Source: Microcoleus sp. CAWBG506 (GTDB lineage Bacteria > Cyanobacteriota > Cyanobacteriia > Cyanobacteriales > Microcoleaceae). Taken from it: a stretch of DNA of 64,000 nucleotides. The DNA is taken from positions 22,011 to 86,010 of the forward strand of contig JAHREW010000026.1 of the NCBI GenBank assembly GCA_020883125.1, written 5' to 3'. Positions 43,626 to 52,696 of the stretch are shown here, piece after piece. The notes beneath the pieces were generated by a model. The model did no database searches, was not told the origin of the DNA, and worked only from the letters and a program-made list of their open reading frames with translations. Within the stretch, counting starts at the first letter, position 1. Each line of letters opens with the position of its first letter. A program made the translations under genes and the position numbers.

Positions 43626-44361
43626 TTACACTCCTCCTAAAAGATGAATCATTTTTCTACAATACACTTTTCCCTCCAAAGGGATTCAATAAATTAAACC
43701 GGACATCGGTTGAGACTCTAATTTACCCATCTGCTATAGGCTGTCATCTGAAGTACCCCAACTAAGCTTCGTTATAGTTGGGGCTTCCAACTAACACAAA
43801 GATAATACAATATGCTGCAAATACACATCAACCATTTTTCATCCGATCGCGAGCTCAATAGGGAGAAATCGCACCGGAGTGGTATTTAGTGTCGATCGCA
43901 ACTGGTTCGATCGCCTTGAATCCGGCTCTCACCCAGTTGGGTTCTGTTAGTATACTCTCCTTGACCAGACTTTTGAGTTCCACTGATAGTTCCCTAAAAA
44001 TCCAAATTTTTGTTTGCGACATCTAAGATTGGCTGTGCACCATGACCATCCAGCACCCTGGCTACAAACCACCACATTCATTCCCACACCCACCCTGACT
44101 CGTCTCCCATCGGCAGCTAATTCTGCCATAGCCAATCCCAAATAGCCAATCCCCAATCGATTAACTGGGGCTTATAGTAGCAACTCTTTCGGAATGATAA
44201 AATCAGCCCTATTACTGTTGACACCCAGACAATAGTGAGCTGCGATACAATTTGCAATAATCCCGCACCAGGAGATCCCACCACCAGATAGAACTCATCA
44301 CCCGAAAGCAGCACTGTATTCAATTACACCATGTGTTCCTAGCTCTTACCTCAAAAATTAA
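43626..44361. other. Long upstream region of the RTX gene, no gene recognised
   Basis: This 736-bp region carries a 9-bp-stem hairpin at 43756-43782 (CCCCAACTA / TAGTTGGGG) about 130 bp upstream of the RTX start, which would lie in a long leader or mark the end of another transcript. The RTX ribosome site is at about 43631-43640. Short frames at 43947-44323 have no coding character. No RNA gene was recognised. Confidence 0.55.
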
Positions 44362-44580
44362 CTAGGATTCTTCCTCTAATTTAGCTGATTCTACAGGGGA
44401 TTTTTTGATGCTTATTTGCAAAAAGGAGAGAGGCAGAACTACAGGCCAAAAAAGAGGGCCGAACACTAAAGCGACCCAAGATATCCAGTCTGTTTTAGAC
44501 GTAGCCGTATCGTTCCAAAAACGTTGAAACCAAACTAAAAAAACCATTGAAGCAATCAATAAATAACCAATAACTATCAT
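44362..44580 (-). CDS. Small two-helix membrane protein
   Basis: The 72-residue protein has two predicted membrane helices: IVIGYLLIASMVFLVWF (2-18) and WISWVALVFGPLFWPVVLPLSFL (about 32-54). They are separated by a short polar loop (QRFWNDTATSKTD) and followed by a charged C-terminus (KSPVESAKLEEES). The composition is that of a genuine membrane protein and it resembles small conserved cyanobacterial proteins I have seen, but I cannot name a family. It stands alone; no clear regulatory signal is visible. ATG at 44580. Confidence 0.65.
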   Translation of the reverse strand: MIVIGYLLIASMVFLVWFQRFWNDTATSKTDWISWVALVFGPLFWPVVLPLSFLQISIKKSPVESAKLEEES

Positions 44581-45149
44581 GTTTCCTTGCCTCTAATTTT
44601 CTGAACTCACACTGTTTGTGATTATTATATATCAGATTGATTTCGGATTTGGGATTTTTGATGCCGGGATTTTAGATGCTCCCCACTCATGAATCACTGG
44701 GGCTTCAGTCACTAGGGCTTCAGTCAGCAGTCCCACAATTTCAGATTTGAGATAGTCGATTCTGCCCCGTTAGTCAGCGCGTTAGATAGAATCCAAGGCT
44801 CGTCCTGCTTGAAAATCCCAAATCCCGGCATCAAATAGGCCCGCCTCACCAGTCAGACTTCATCGGTCAGCCCTCATCAGTCATCCGTAGCAAGACATTA
44901 GGAATTATGAATTTAAGTGTTAAAATATTTTAAGATATAATACCGATTAGATCCTACTCCAAAGCTACAAATTGAGACGGATTTAGTACGGGACTCCTGG
45001 GAGCGATTAAATACAAGCACCAGAGTGAATCACCGATGACACAAATCACTAATTCCCAGCCAATAAATCACATTTACTCGTGTATAGAAATCACATCAAT
45101 CTTAAATAAATAAGTCAATACTATCAAAAGTGAGTTCAATAAAAATCCA
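44581..45149. other. Intergenic region without gene
   Basis: This 569-bp region contains low-complexity repeats: inverted partners around GATTTGGGATTTTTGATGCCGGGAT (44647 onward) and CCCAAATCCCGGCATCAAAT (44818 onward), and several CAGTCAGCAG/CATCAGTCA-type heptamers (44695-44890). It must hold the divergent promoters of the two flanking small genes. No RNA gene is recognised. Confidence 0.5.
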
Positions 45150-45350
45150 ATGATGACCAAAACACTTTTACCTCAATTTACGATTGCAGAGCTAGTCTTT
45201 CAGGTATATCACTCTGGTTTATTAACTCGGACTCACCGACAACAGATCAGGACAGCACTATTAAACGACGGTCTCACCGAAGAAGATCAAACAGCCATCA
45301 ATCGTTTGCTCCACGCTGTCCGCCGTGGGTGGCTGAAAGTAGTAGATTAA
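45150..45350 (+). CDS. Small conserved cyanobacterial protein
   Basis: The 66-residue soluble protein reads MMTKTLLPQFTIAELVFQ... then LLTRTHRQQIRTALLNDGLTEEDQTAINRLLHAVRRGWLKVVD. The helical pattern and even distribution of conserved-looking residues suggest a real gene. Small proteins of this pattern (one to two helices with TxxHRxxL...EExxAIxRLLxAxxxG) are common in cyanobacteria next to circadian or regulatory genes, but I cannot assign a function. Tandem ATGs at 45150/45153. Isolated gene. Confidence 0.7.
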   Translation: MMTKTLLPQFTIAELVFQVYHSGLLTRTHRQQIRTALLNDGLTEEDQTAINRLLHAVRRGWLKVVD

Positions 45351-45528
45351 AATCAGCCCCCATCTGATTGGGGATTTTGAATTTGAGATTGGGAATTTGG
45401 GATTTGGCCAGTCCTCAGTATTGTAAAACATGGGAAGCAATGAATCTGCGGCTTTGCTCCCTGGATAATTTCATGCCATTGTCATCAAAATATTTAATAA
45501 TATCTGTAACATTTCAATCATATTAGGC

Positions 45529-46041
45529 ATGAGCGACCTTTACATTTCTTGGTCAGAGTACCATCAAAAAATTGAGGATTTGGCTGTAAAAATTGATGAA
45601 TCTCAGTGGAAATTCGATCGCATTGTGTGTCTAGCCCGTGGTGGGCTGCGGGCTGGCGATATTTTGTCACGGATTTTCCACAAACCCCTGGCAATTTTAG
45701 CGGCCTCATCCTATGGTGGAGCCGAGGGGAAAGTCCGAAGTTCGATTAAATTTGCCCGCGATTTGACCATGGTGGGGGATGATGTAGGTAAAAAAATTTT
45801 GCTGGTTGACGATTTGGTCGATTCGGGGGTGAGTTTACAGCAAAGTATCCTATGGCTGAAGAGTCGGTACAGCCAGGATATTCAGGAAATTCGGACGGCG
45901 GTGCTTTGGTACAAAGCTGGTTCCGCTGCGAAGCCAGATTATTATGTAGATTATTTGGCTGATAATCCTTGGATTCATCAACCCTTTGAAATGTATGAAA
46001 ATATGAGTGCGGCTGATTTGCGGGCGAAAGTTAGCAAATAG
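45529..46041 (+). CDS. Phosphoribosyltransferase (Gpt-like)
   Basis: The 170-residue type I phosphoribosyltransferase has the PRPP-binding signature ILLVDDLVDSGVSL (about 87-100) and FDRIVCLARGGLRAGDILSRIF at the N-terminal side, where the substrate loop starts. The late segment YYVDYLADNPWIHQPFEMYE resembles the purine-site hood of xanthine-guanine phosphoribosyltransferases (WIxFPWE-type). It probably salvages a purine base with PRPP, though some homologues have regulatory roles. ATG at 45529. It is convergent with dxr; palindromic hairpins fill the gap. Confidence 0.85.
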   Translation: MSDLYISWSEYHQKIEDLAVKIDESQWKFDRIVCLARGGLRAGDILSRIFHKPLAILAASSYGGAEGKVRSSIKFARDLTMVGDDVGKKILLVDDLVDSGVSLQQSILWLKSRYSQDIQEIRTAVLWYKAGSAAKPDYYVDYLADNPWIHQPFEMYENMSAADLRAKVSK

Positions 46042-46084
46042 AAGACTAAACATATATAGTGATCCTAAAGGATTCAGATATATT

Positions 46085-46206
46085 TTTAGGGGTAGCGCTA
46101 AGAATGCCTACCCCTTATCTATCGGAGATTTTTAAGAACAGGCTCTCCGACCTGTTCCACCATCCTACTATGCACTTTTTGTGGCACGGGTCGGAGAACC
46201 CGTGCA
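46085..46206. terminator. Three hairpins between convergent genes
   Basis: Hairpins are GGGGTAG...CTACCCC (46089-46114), AACAGG-CTCTCCGA-CCTGTT (about 46138-46157) and CACGGG-TCGGAGAA-CCCGTG (about 46186-46203). The loops of the last two are complementary (TCTCCGA / TCGGAGA), so they can also pair with each other. Lying between the converging phosphoribosyltransferase and dxr genes they probably act as bidirectional terminators; they also belong to the dispersed palindrome family of the window. Confidence 0.55.
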
Positions 46207-46221
46207 AATTTAGTGACACAA

Positions 46222-47412
46222 TTACCGAACCGAAAGAATGCGCGCACCCAATTCCATACTTTCCGCCAAAACTTCCTGCCGCGCCCACTTATCCGCAGCC
46301 AAAATATCATCTAAACCAGGAGTTACACAGTTATCTTGTTGATGTTTATCGCAGGTTTTTTCAATCAATTTCGGAATATCCAAAAACTGAATCTTTTCCT
46401 CCAAAAATAGTGATACCGCCTGTTCGTTCGCCGCATTCAATACCGCAGGCATGGAACCCCCAGCCCGTCCAGCCGCATAGGCTAACTGCATACAAGGATA
46501 CTTTTTATGGTCTGGTTCTCGGAAAGTCAAATCCCCGGCTTTTACCAAATCAAAGGGTTTCCAATCAGTATAAATTCGTTCCGGCCAAGACAAGGCATAA
46601 AGCAGTGGCAACCGCATATCTGGCCATCCTAATTGCGCTAAAACCGACGTATCTTGCAGTTCTATTAAGGAGTGAATTATGCTCTGGGGATGAATGACAA
46701 TATCAATATCGTCATAATCCATTCCAAACAAATAGTGAGCTTCAATTACTTCTAATCCTTTATTCATCAAAGTCGCAGAATCAATTGTAATTTTTTGTCC
46801 CATGGACCAATTCGGATGTTTCAAAGCATCGGCAACTTTGACTTCCGCTAACTTTTCAATGGGCAAATCTCGAAAAGAACCTCCCGAAGCAGTCAGAATA
46901 ATGCGCCGCAAGCCGCCTGGAAGTACCCCTTGCAGACACTGAAAAATTGCGGAATGTTCAGAGTCTGCTGGTAATATTTTAACTCCGTGTTTTTCGATGA
47001 GGGGGTTGACAACGGGACCGCCTGCGATTAATGTTTCTTTATTGGCTAAGGCGATATCTTTACCTGCTTGGATAGCGGCAATTGTTGGTAACAAACCAGC
47101 ACAGCCCACTATGCCCGTGACGACGGCTTGAGCGTCGCCATATTTGGCAACTTCGACAATGCCTGTCTCCCCAGCCAATAAAATAGGTTGAGGGTCGATA
47201 TCTGCGATCGCCTCTTGTAATTCCTGTAATTTATCTTCGTCCCCAATCGCGACAATGGATGGCCGAAATTGTCTGATTTGTTGCGCCAGCAAGGTCACAT
47301 TTCGTCCAGCGGTTAAGCCGACAATCCGAAATTGTTCGGGGTATTGAGCTACAATATCTAGAGTTTGAGTGCCGATGGAGCCTGTAGAGCCGAGAAGAGT
47401 TATCGCTTTCAC
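46222..47412 (-). CDS. dxr: 1-deoxy-D-xylulose 5-phosphate reductoisomerase
   Basis: Dxr (IspC) converts DXP to 2-C-methyl-D-erythritol 4-phosphate with NADPH, the committed step of the MEP isoprenoid pathway feeding carotenoids, phytol and quinones. The 396-residue protein shows the NADPH loop [15 protein letters not shown] (6-20), the metal and substrate residues in [52 protein letters not shown] and the [12 protein letters not shown] strand. The length is standard. ATG at 47412. Nothing unusual; the C-terminus ends 16 bp from the palindrome cluster. Confidence 0.97.
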   Translation of the reverse strand: MKAITLLGSTGSIGTQTLDIVAQYPEQFRIVGLTAGRNVTLLAQQIRQFRPSIVAIGDEDKLQELQEAIADIDPQPILLAGETGIVEVAKYGDAQAVVTGIVGCAGLLPTIAAIQAGKDIALANKETLIAGGPVVNPLIEKHGVKILPADSEHSAIFQCLQGVLPGGLRRIILTASGGSFRDLPIEKLAEVKVADALKHPNWSMGQKITIDSATLMNKGLEVIEAHYLFGMDYDDIDIVIHPQSIIHSLIELQDTSVLAQLGWPDMRLPLLYALSWPERIYTDWKPFDLVKAGDLTFREPDHKKYPCMQLAYAAGRAGGSMPAVLNAANEQAVSLFLEEKIQFLDIPKLIEKTCDKHQQDNCVTPGLDDILAADKWARQEVLAESMELGARILSVR

Positions 47413-47482
47413 AATTTTTTAAGGTTTTGTGGATTATTCTAATATTACGATTGCGGGGATGAAATTTGGCGATCGACTAATA

Positions 47483-47549
47483 GACCTCTCCAGTAATTGT
47501 TGTGGAAGAGGGATTCAGCCTGTTCCCACCTTAGTTTTCGGGAGATGTC
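47483..47549. mobile_element. Small TA-flanked inverted-repeat element (MITE-like), second copy
   Basis: A 67-bp element with ends GACCTCTCC and GGAGATGTC (8 of 9 complementary) is flanked by TA at 47481-47482 and 47550-47551. Ends match the 92-bp element at 8397-8488. It sits just upstream of the DUF2079 pair and contains a GGAAGAGGGATTCAGCCTGTTCC-type interior palindrome. Confidence 0.55.
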
Positions 47550-47582
47550 TAATGAATTGGAGGATTTGTCAGGAGTCAGGTA

Positions 47583-49193
47583 GTGGCAGATTTTATGCGG
47601 AATGAGTCTAATTTTGATGATTCCAGTGAGGACAGTGGCGTCTCCATAACCGAAAATATAGAAGAAAGTCGATCGCAGCCACCGTCGAGTTTGCTAATTG
47701 CGATCGCCACTACAGCGACAATTTTATTTTTGTCTAGCAGTTTGCGACACGCCTTGTTTCAATCCACTGCTTTCGATTTAGGCATTTTTGACCAAGCGAT
47801 TTACTTAATCAGCCAAAACCAAACGCCTTTTTCCTCTTTGATGCAGATGCACATTTTAGGCGACCACGCAGCGGTAATATATTATCCGTTGGCTTGGTTG
47901 TACAAAATTCACCCCGATGTGCATTGGCTGTTTTTGGTACAAGCAGTGGCTTTATCCTTGGGGGCTTGGCCTAGCTGGAGTTTAGCACGCTTGGCAAGTT
48001 TGAATCCAGAACAAGCCCGCGCGATCGCATTTATTTACTTACTATATCCCGTAGTATTTAACATCAACTTATTTGATTTCCACCCAGAAGTAATCGCCTT
48101 ACCCGCACTTTTAGCAGCAATTTTGGCAGCCCGTTTAAACAAAATTATGTGGTTTAGTGCCACTATTTTATTAATCTTAAGTTGCAAAGCAGTTTTGTCC
48201 CTAACTGTCGCGGCCATGGGTTTATGGCTATTGTTATGCGAAAAAAAACAACGATGCGGCGCGATCGCACTTGTGTTCGGTGTAGCCTGGTTTGCGATCG
48301 CTTCCCAAAAAATCATTCCCTTCTTTAGTGGTAGCGAAGTCGCTGGAGTAGGGCGCTACAGTTATCTAGGAAAATCTGTTATAGAAATTATTATAAACCT
48401 CATATTAAAGCCACAATTAATTTTAGGTAAGTTGTTGTCATTTGATACTTTTAAATATATATTTCTACTCAGCTTACCACTATTTTGGGGACTCTTGCCA
48501 TTCTCCAGCAAAATAGGAATGCGCTACTTGCTTCCACTGATTCCAGCCCTCCCAACTCTCGCCATCAATATCCTCTCAGACTTGCCATTTCAACGCAGTT
48601 TAGCCTATCAATATTCAGTGCCTATAATTCCATTTTTATTATTAGCGGTTATCTCTAAGTCAACCCCACTCAACCCCGCACAATTACCCCCCCCCGACCC
48701 CCCCCAAGGGGGGAAATTACGAGATAAAATTGTTGAATTGTGGGAAAAAATTAATTCTGTTTTCCCCTTAAAAATATACCCGATTCCTGAACTATGGCGG
48801 GGAATGCAATTGCCAAAAGCGATGATAATTTGGTCATTAATCATCTTCCTGTTTCTCGGCGAGTACAAAGATTTTTTTCTGTATCTAAGTAGACTAGATA
48901 CTTGGCAAGCAACACGGGAAGCGATCGCCCAAATTCAACCCCAAAGCAGTATCTTAACAGACAATAGACTTGCCCCTCACTTTGCCCACCGCCCCATCGT
49001 CAAATTGCTTTCCCAAATTTCACCCCAAACAGATTTAGCTGAATTTAAATACATATTATTAAACCAACGCCATCCCTGGCCAGATACCGAAAAAATTGGT
49101 AATAACTTAGCCACTCAACTGCAAAACACTCCCCAATTTCAATTAACCTATCAAAAAAACCAAGTTCTGCTATTCAAACGCATCGCTGATTAA
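47583..49193 (+). CDS. DUF2079 polytopic membrane protein, copy 1
   Basis: The 536-residue integral membrane protein has about ten or more helices and a charged cytosolic N-terminus (1-38). Family hallmarks are SSLRHALFQSTAFDLGIFDQAIYLISQNQTPFSSL, ILGDHAAVIYYPLAWLYKIHPDVHWLF, ALSLGAWPSWSLARLA and VFNINLFDFHPEVIALPALLAAI, typical of DUF2079, a GT-C-like group of unknown function. The sequence LPPPDPPQGGKLRD (about 364-377) is the translation of a dispersed C-rich palindrome inserted in the gene (48687-48715). Start is GTG 47583 with AGGAG 8 nt upstream. A paralogue follows after 9 bp. Confidence 0.88.
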   Translation: MADFMRNESNFDDSSEDSGVSITENIEESRSQPPSSLLIAIATTATILFLSSSLRHALFQSTAFDLGIFDQAIYLISQNQTPFSSLMQMHILGDHAAVIYYPLAWLYKIHPDVHWLFLVQAVALSLGAWPSWSLARLASLNPEQARAIAFIYLLYPVVFNINLFDFHPEVIALPALLAAILAARLNKIMWFSATILLILSCKAVLSLTVAAMGLWLLLCEKKQRCGAIALVFGVAWFAIASQKIIPFFSGSEVAGVGRYSYLGKSVIEIIINLILKPQLILGKLLSFDTFKYIFLLSLPLFWGLLPFSSKIGMRYLLPLIPALPTLAINILSDLPFQRSLAYQYSVPIIPFLLLAVISKSTPLNPAQLPPPDPPQGGKLRDKIVELWEKINSVFPLKIYPIPELWRGMQLPKAMIIWSLIIFLFLGEYKDFFLYLSRLDTWQATREAIAQIQPQSSILTDNRLAPHFAHRPIVKLLSQISPQTDLAEFKYILLNQRHPWPDTEKIGNNLATQLQNTPQFQLTYQKNQVLLFKRIAD

Positions 49194-49202
49194 ACCAATA
49201 AA

Positions 49203-50645
49203 ATGCTAACCTTAAAATCCCTAAAACCGCATCCAGTATTTTTAATGATTGTCGCCACAACGATAATCTTATTTGCTTGCAGTAGCGTGCGACACGCTTT
49301 GTTTCATTCCACTGCCTACGACTTAGCTATTTTTGACCAAGCCATTTATTTAATCTCTCAAAATCAAACGCCATTTTCTTCTTTAATGGCAGTTAATATT
49401 TTAGGCGATCACGCGGCTTTTATTTTTTATCCCCTCGCTTTACTTTACAAAATATATCCAGACGTTCACTGGCTGTTATTCGTACAAGCAATTTCCTTAG
49501 CTTTGGGTGCTTGGCCTAGTTGGAGTTTAGCACGTCAAGCAGGCTTAGATGAAAAAAAATCAATGGCAGTGGCAGCAGTCTATCTGCTTTATCCCGCAGT
49601 CTTTAATGTCAATCTTTTTGACTTTCATCCAGAAGTAATTGCTTTCCCCGCACTTTTAGCAGCAATCTTGGCGGCGCGGCTAAACAAAATAGTATGGTTT
49701 TGTGCAGCCATTGTCTTAGTTTTGAGTTGCAAAGCCGTGTTATCTTTAACTGTGGCAGCCATGGGTTTGTGGCTGTTATTTTTTGACAAACAGCGGAATT
49801 GCGGACTAATCGCTTTATTTCTAGGTGTGGGTTGGTTTTTGATAGCAACTCAGGCCATTGTACCCTATTTTAATCAAGGGAAAGAACACGCGGGAATTGG
49901 CAGATATCAATATTTAGGTAAGTCGGTTTTAGAAATAGCTGCTAATTTGATATTGAAGCCCCATCTAATTTTAACACGTTTGTTTTCTGGGGAGACTTTT
50001 GGGTATTTAGCATTATTGCTATTTCCGGTAATTTGGTGGATTTCTCCACGGCATCTGACACCTTTGATTAGTGCAGCGCCGATGTTAGCTATGAATATTC
50101 TTTCGGATATTCCGGCTCAACGAGATTTAATTCATCAATATTCTATTCCGATATTCCCGTTTTTATTGGTGGCAGTGATTGCCAATTTGTCTGACTATAA
50201 TCAGCCCGAATTCAAAACACCTAAAATATTCGATCGCCTCAGAATTTCTAGTTTATCTTGGGAGCGTAATATCGTAATTTGGTCATTAATAAGTTTTTTG
50301 TGCTTGGCGAAATACGGCTATTTTTGGAGTATTTATTTAGAAGGCATCGACACTCTGCCGGCAACGAAAGAGGCAATTTCTCTGGTTCAAACTAAAGGCA
50401 ATGTTTTAACGACATCGAATATTGCTCCGCACTTAAGTCACCGTCCTGTGGTAAAATTAACTTTGGCTCACACGCCACCTGCAAATCTGACAGAATTTGA
50501 CTATGTGTTGCTGAATTGGCGCTATCCAGGCTGGATGAGCGATCGAGATTTTGTGCAAAACTTAGTAACTCAACTCACCAACAATCCCAAATTTCAACTG
50601 AAATATCAACGGGATGACATTTATTTATTTACTAAACAGCCCTAA
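49203..50645 (+). CDS. DUF2079 polytopic membrane protein, copy 2
   Basis: A 480-residue paralogue of the preceding gene with the same helices and motifs (SSVRHALFHSTAYDLAIFDQAIYLISQNQTPFSSL, NILGDHAAFIFYPLALLYKIYPDVHWLL, VFNVNLFDFHPEVIAFPALLAAI). It lacks the charged N-terminal extension and the PPPDPPQGG insert of copy 1. The two genes are only 9 bp apart, so they are a tandem duplication expressed as one operon, possibly forming a heterodimer. The conserved DxAIFDQ and DHAA acidic residues face where GT-C enzymes place their catalytic sites, which makes a lipid-linked sugar transferase role conceivable but unproven. ATG at 49203. Confidence 0.88.
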   Translation: MLTLKSLKPHPVFLMIVATTIILFACSSVRHALFHSTAYDLAIFDQAIYLISQNQTPFSSLMAVNILGDHAAFIFYPLALLYKIYPDVHWLLFVQAISLALGAWPSWSLARQAGLDEKKSMAVAAVYLLYPAVFNVNLFDFHPEVIAFPALLAAILAARLNKIVWFCAAIVLVLSCKAVLSLTVAAMGLWLLFFDKQRNCGLIALFLGVGWFLIATQAIVPYFNQGKEHAGIGRYQYLGKSVLEIAANLILKPHLILTRLFSGETFGYLALLLFPVIWWISPRHLTPLISAAPMLAMNILSDIPAQRDLIHQYSIPIFPFLLVAVIANLSDYNQPEFKTPKIFDRLRISSLSWERNIVIWSLISFLCLAKYGYFWSIYLEGIDTLPATKEAISLVQTKGNVLTTSNIAPHLSHRPVVKLTLAHTPPANLTEFDYVLLNWRYPGWMSDRDFVQNLVTQLTNNPKFQLKYQRDDIYLFTKQP

Positions 50646-50858
50646 ATGCGATCGCCCACAATTCCACTTCTTTACCACCACCCAGCAGTGCGTAAACCTA
50701 ACTAGCCCTCGGTGCCCTTAACTCTGACACCACTTCCCCCTAAGTCTGCGTTACCCAGTCAAGTAGATTTTAAATTACATAAATATCAAGTGTTTAAAAT
50801 CACCTTCTGCGGTACAATCATGAAAAGCTCGTGACATCCTCAACTCCGATCCTAAACT

Positions 50859-51233
50859 ATGAATACAACAGAGAACACAACAGAAAAATCCAAACTCTCC
50901 AACGAAAAAACCTTGGAGGCTATGAAGAATTTCTCCGAAACTTACGCCAAGCGCACCGGGACTTACTTTTGTTCCGAGCTTTCTGTCACCGCAGTCGTAA
51001 TTGAAGGACTAGCAAAAAACAAAGACGAACTAGGTGCTCCCCTATGCCCTTGTCGCCACTACGAAGACAAAGAGGCCGAGGTAAAAGCAGCCTACTGGAA
51101 TTGTCCCTGCATTCCCATGCGGGAGCGCAAAGAGTGTCATTGTATGTTGTTTTTGACACCAGACAATGATTTTGCTGGAACGAGTCAGGAAATTGGAATG
51201 GATCAGCTTCAAGCAGTCAGAGAGACTATGTAA
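50859..51233 (+). CDS. ftrC: Ferredoxin-thioredoxin reductase catalytic subunit
   Basis: FtrC (beta subunit) carries the 4Fe-4S cluster and redox-active disulfide that pass electrons from photosynthetic ferredoxin to thioredoxin, coupling light to enzyme regulation. The 124-residue protein has all seven expected cysteines: one in YFCSEL, then CPCRHY, NCPCIPMRERKECHC. The fixed spacing of CPC, CPC and CHC motifs is diagnostic. The N-terminal 20 residues are variable. ATG at 50859. The variable (FtrV) subunit is not adjacent. The protein supports an oxygenic phototroph. Confidence 0.96.
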   Translation: MNTTENTTEKSKLSNEKTLEAMKNFSETYAKRTGTYFCSELSVTAVVIEGLAKNKDELGAPLCPCRHYEDKEAEVKAAYWNCPCIPMRERKECHCMLFLTPDNDFAGTSQEIGMDQLQAVRETM

Positions 51234-51241
51234 TCAGTTAA

Positions 51242-51340
51242 GTAGGCGGGCGTTAACTAGCCGCAGTTTTGAAAACAAGTTTTTCTGTATAGATATTTTT
51301 AAGACTTAGCTATCAAAACTTTTAATCAAATCCGCCTACT
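51242..51340. repeat. Inverted-repeat element, 9-bp arms
   Basis: AGTAGGCGG (51242-51250) and CCGCCTACT (51332-51340) are perfect inverted repeats around 81 bp of AT-rich sequence just downstream of ftrC. They might be the ends of a small element or simply a long-loop hairpin; no clear target duplication is visible. Confidence 0.4.
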
Positions 51341-51456
51341 ACAATAGGTTGCTCCCAAAAAAAACGTCACTGGCGGGAGGACATCGCACAATAATTATTC
51401 AATATTTCTCAAGAATTTCTCGAATCAACAATTTCAAGTCTTAAATTTAAAACCCA

Positions 51457-51852
51457 ATGGAACAGGAAATGCCGACGGAGTTTTGGCAAGGCATCGAAGA
51501 GTTTAACAGTAAACAATTTTATACCTGTCACGATACTTTAGAGGCCTTGTGGATGGAAGCAGGCGAGCCAGAAAAAAGATTTTATCAAGGACTTTTACAA
51601 ATTTCTGTGGGACTTTATCACTTAGGAAATCAAAATTGGCGCGGCGCTGTGATTTTGTTGGGAGAAGGGATAAATCGGCTCAGTTATTATCAGCCTAGTT
51701 ATGCAGGAATTGCTGTGGAAGATTTGCTCCAACAAAGCACTCAACTATTGAATGCTTTGCAACAAGCAGGTTCGGAAAAAGTGGCGGATTTTTTACCATT
51801 ATTAAGTGGTGTGGAAGTTGCGAATTTGCAATTGCCACGCATTAGTTATTAG
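51457..51852 (+). CDS. DUF309 domain protein
   Basis: The 131-residue soluble helical protein has the DUF309 signature: FWQGIEEFNSKQFYTCHDTLEALWMEAGEPEKRFYQGLLQISVGLYHLGNQNWRGAVILLGEGINRL. The E-F-N...CHDTLE-LW segment and the YQGLLQ helix are its conserved core. The biochemical function of the family is unknown; a four-helix fold is expected. ATG at 51457. Isolated, between an inverted-repeat element and a short heptamer repeat. Confidence 0.9.
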   Translation: MEQEMPTEFWQGIEEFNSKQFYTCHDTLEALWMEAGEPEKRFYQGLLQISVGLYHLGNQNWRGAVILLGEGINRLSYYQPSYAGIAVEDLLQQSTQLLNALQQAGSEKVADFLPLLSGVEVANLQLPRISY

Positions 51853-51892
51853 TTATTGGTTATTGGTTATTAGTTATTGCTTATTGGAGGTA
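51841..51892. repeat. STRR of TTATTGG/TTATTAG heptamers
   Basis: About six consecutive 7-mers (TTATTAG, TTATTGG, TTATTGC) overlap the stop of the DUF309 gene; an inverted run (CCAATAACAACTAAC...) follows at about 51930-51958. Non-coding, of the same kind as the other STRRs in this window. Confidence 0.75.
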
Positions 51893-51958
51893 GAGTCTGG
51901 AAGACTCAAAACAAACAAAATAAATAATTAATAACCAATAACAACTAACAATTAATAA

Positions 51959-52495
51959 CTACGATCGCCACTTGACAGAACAGCCGCTCGCCTCTGTACT
52001 CGAAGGATCTACCGATTCGTCCTTCAGTAATTGAGCGATCGCACTTCGTAGATAAGCCACCTGTACCGCTGTGGCATCGTCAGCATTGTCATCAATTAAG
52101 CCTTTGTAACGCAATTTGCCATCTCGATCTAGCAAAAATACCTCCGGTGTTTTAGAAGCCCCAAAACTTTCAGCGACATCTTGAGCCACATCTCGGATGT
52201 AAGGAAAATTGAGTTGATTGTTAGCTGCAAATACTTTCATGTTTTCAAAACTGTCCTCGGGATATTGATTAGCATCATTAGCATTAATCCCGATTAAAGT
52301 AAAAGCCTCGTCTTGAAAATCTGCTTGCATTTCCTTGAGGCGATCGAGATACAACTTTACGTAAGGGCAGTGATTGCACATAAATACTACCCCGATCGCC
52401 TGAAATTTTTCTAAATATCGAGCTAAATGGTGAACTTCTTCATCAACTCCCGGCAGTTCAAAATCTGGAGCGTAGCCATTAATCGGAGTACCCAT
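51959..52495 (-). CDS. Thioredoxin-fold redoxin (AhpC/TSA-like)
   Basis: A 178-residue peroxiredoxin/thioredoxin-like protein. Visible: MGTPINGYAPDFELPGVDEEVHHLARYL (extended N-terminal strand), the active-site segment VVFMCNHCPYVKLYLDRL with a CxxC (CNHC) motif, FPYIRDVAQDVAESFGASKTPEVFLLDRDGKLRYKGLIDD with the cis-proline TPEVF. It should reduce disulfides or peroxides in the cytosol; the CNHCPYV group is widespread but poorly studied. The ATG at 52495 has AAGGGA 8 nt upstream; a reading to 52534 is less likely. The C-terminus contains a lone cysteine (EASGCSVKWRS). Confidence 0.9.
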   Translation of the reverse strand: MGTPINGYAPDFELPGVDEEVHHLARYLEKFQAIGVVFMCNHCPYVKLYLDRLKEMQADFQDEAFTLIGINANDANQYPEDSFENMKVFAANNQLNFPYIRDVAQDVAESFGASKTPEVFLLDRDGKLRYKGLIDDNADDATAVQVAYLRSAIAQLLKDESVDPSSTEASGCSVKWRS

Positions 52496-52696
52496 TGTTT
52501 CCCTTAGTAATTTTTTTTCACAGTCAACAGTCAACAGTCAAGAATCATATAAAGTGCAACCTGAATCCATCTTAACCCTATTTTTCAATCCATATCAATC
52601 ACAACCATCGGGTATTTTCTCAAAAACCCGGTGGTTGTGTCAAGGACTAAATAGCTTGCTGGTGGGACAAATCTTTTCATCCTTTTTGCTGGTGTT

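Noticed and set aside
43947-44323. Two minus-strand frames of about 70 codons
   Set aside because: They overlap each other, lack ribosome sites and recognisable motifs, and have composition like the surrounding intergenic DNA.
46059-46697. Plus-strand frame of 212 codons opposite dxr
   Set aside because: It lies antisense to the clearly conserved dxr gene and runs through palindromic repeats; the protein has no domain character.
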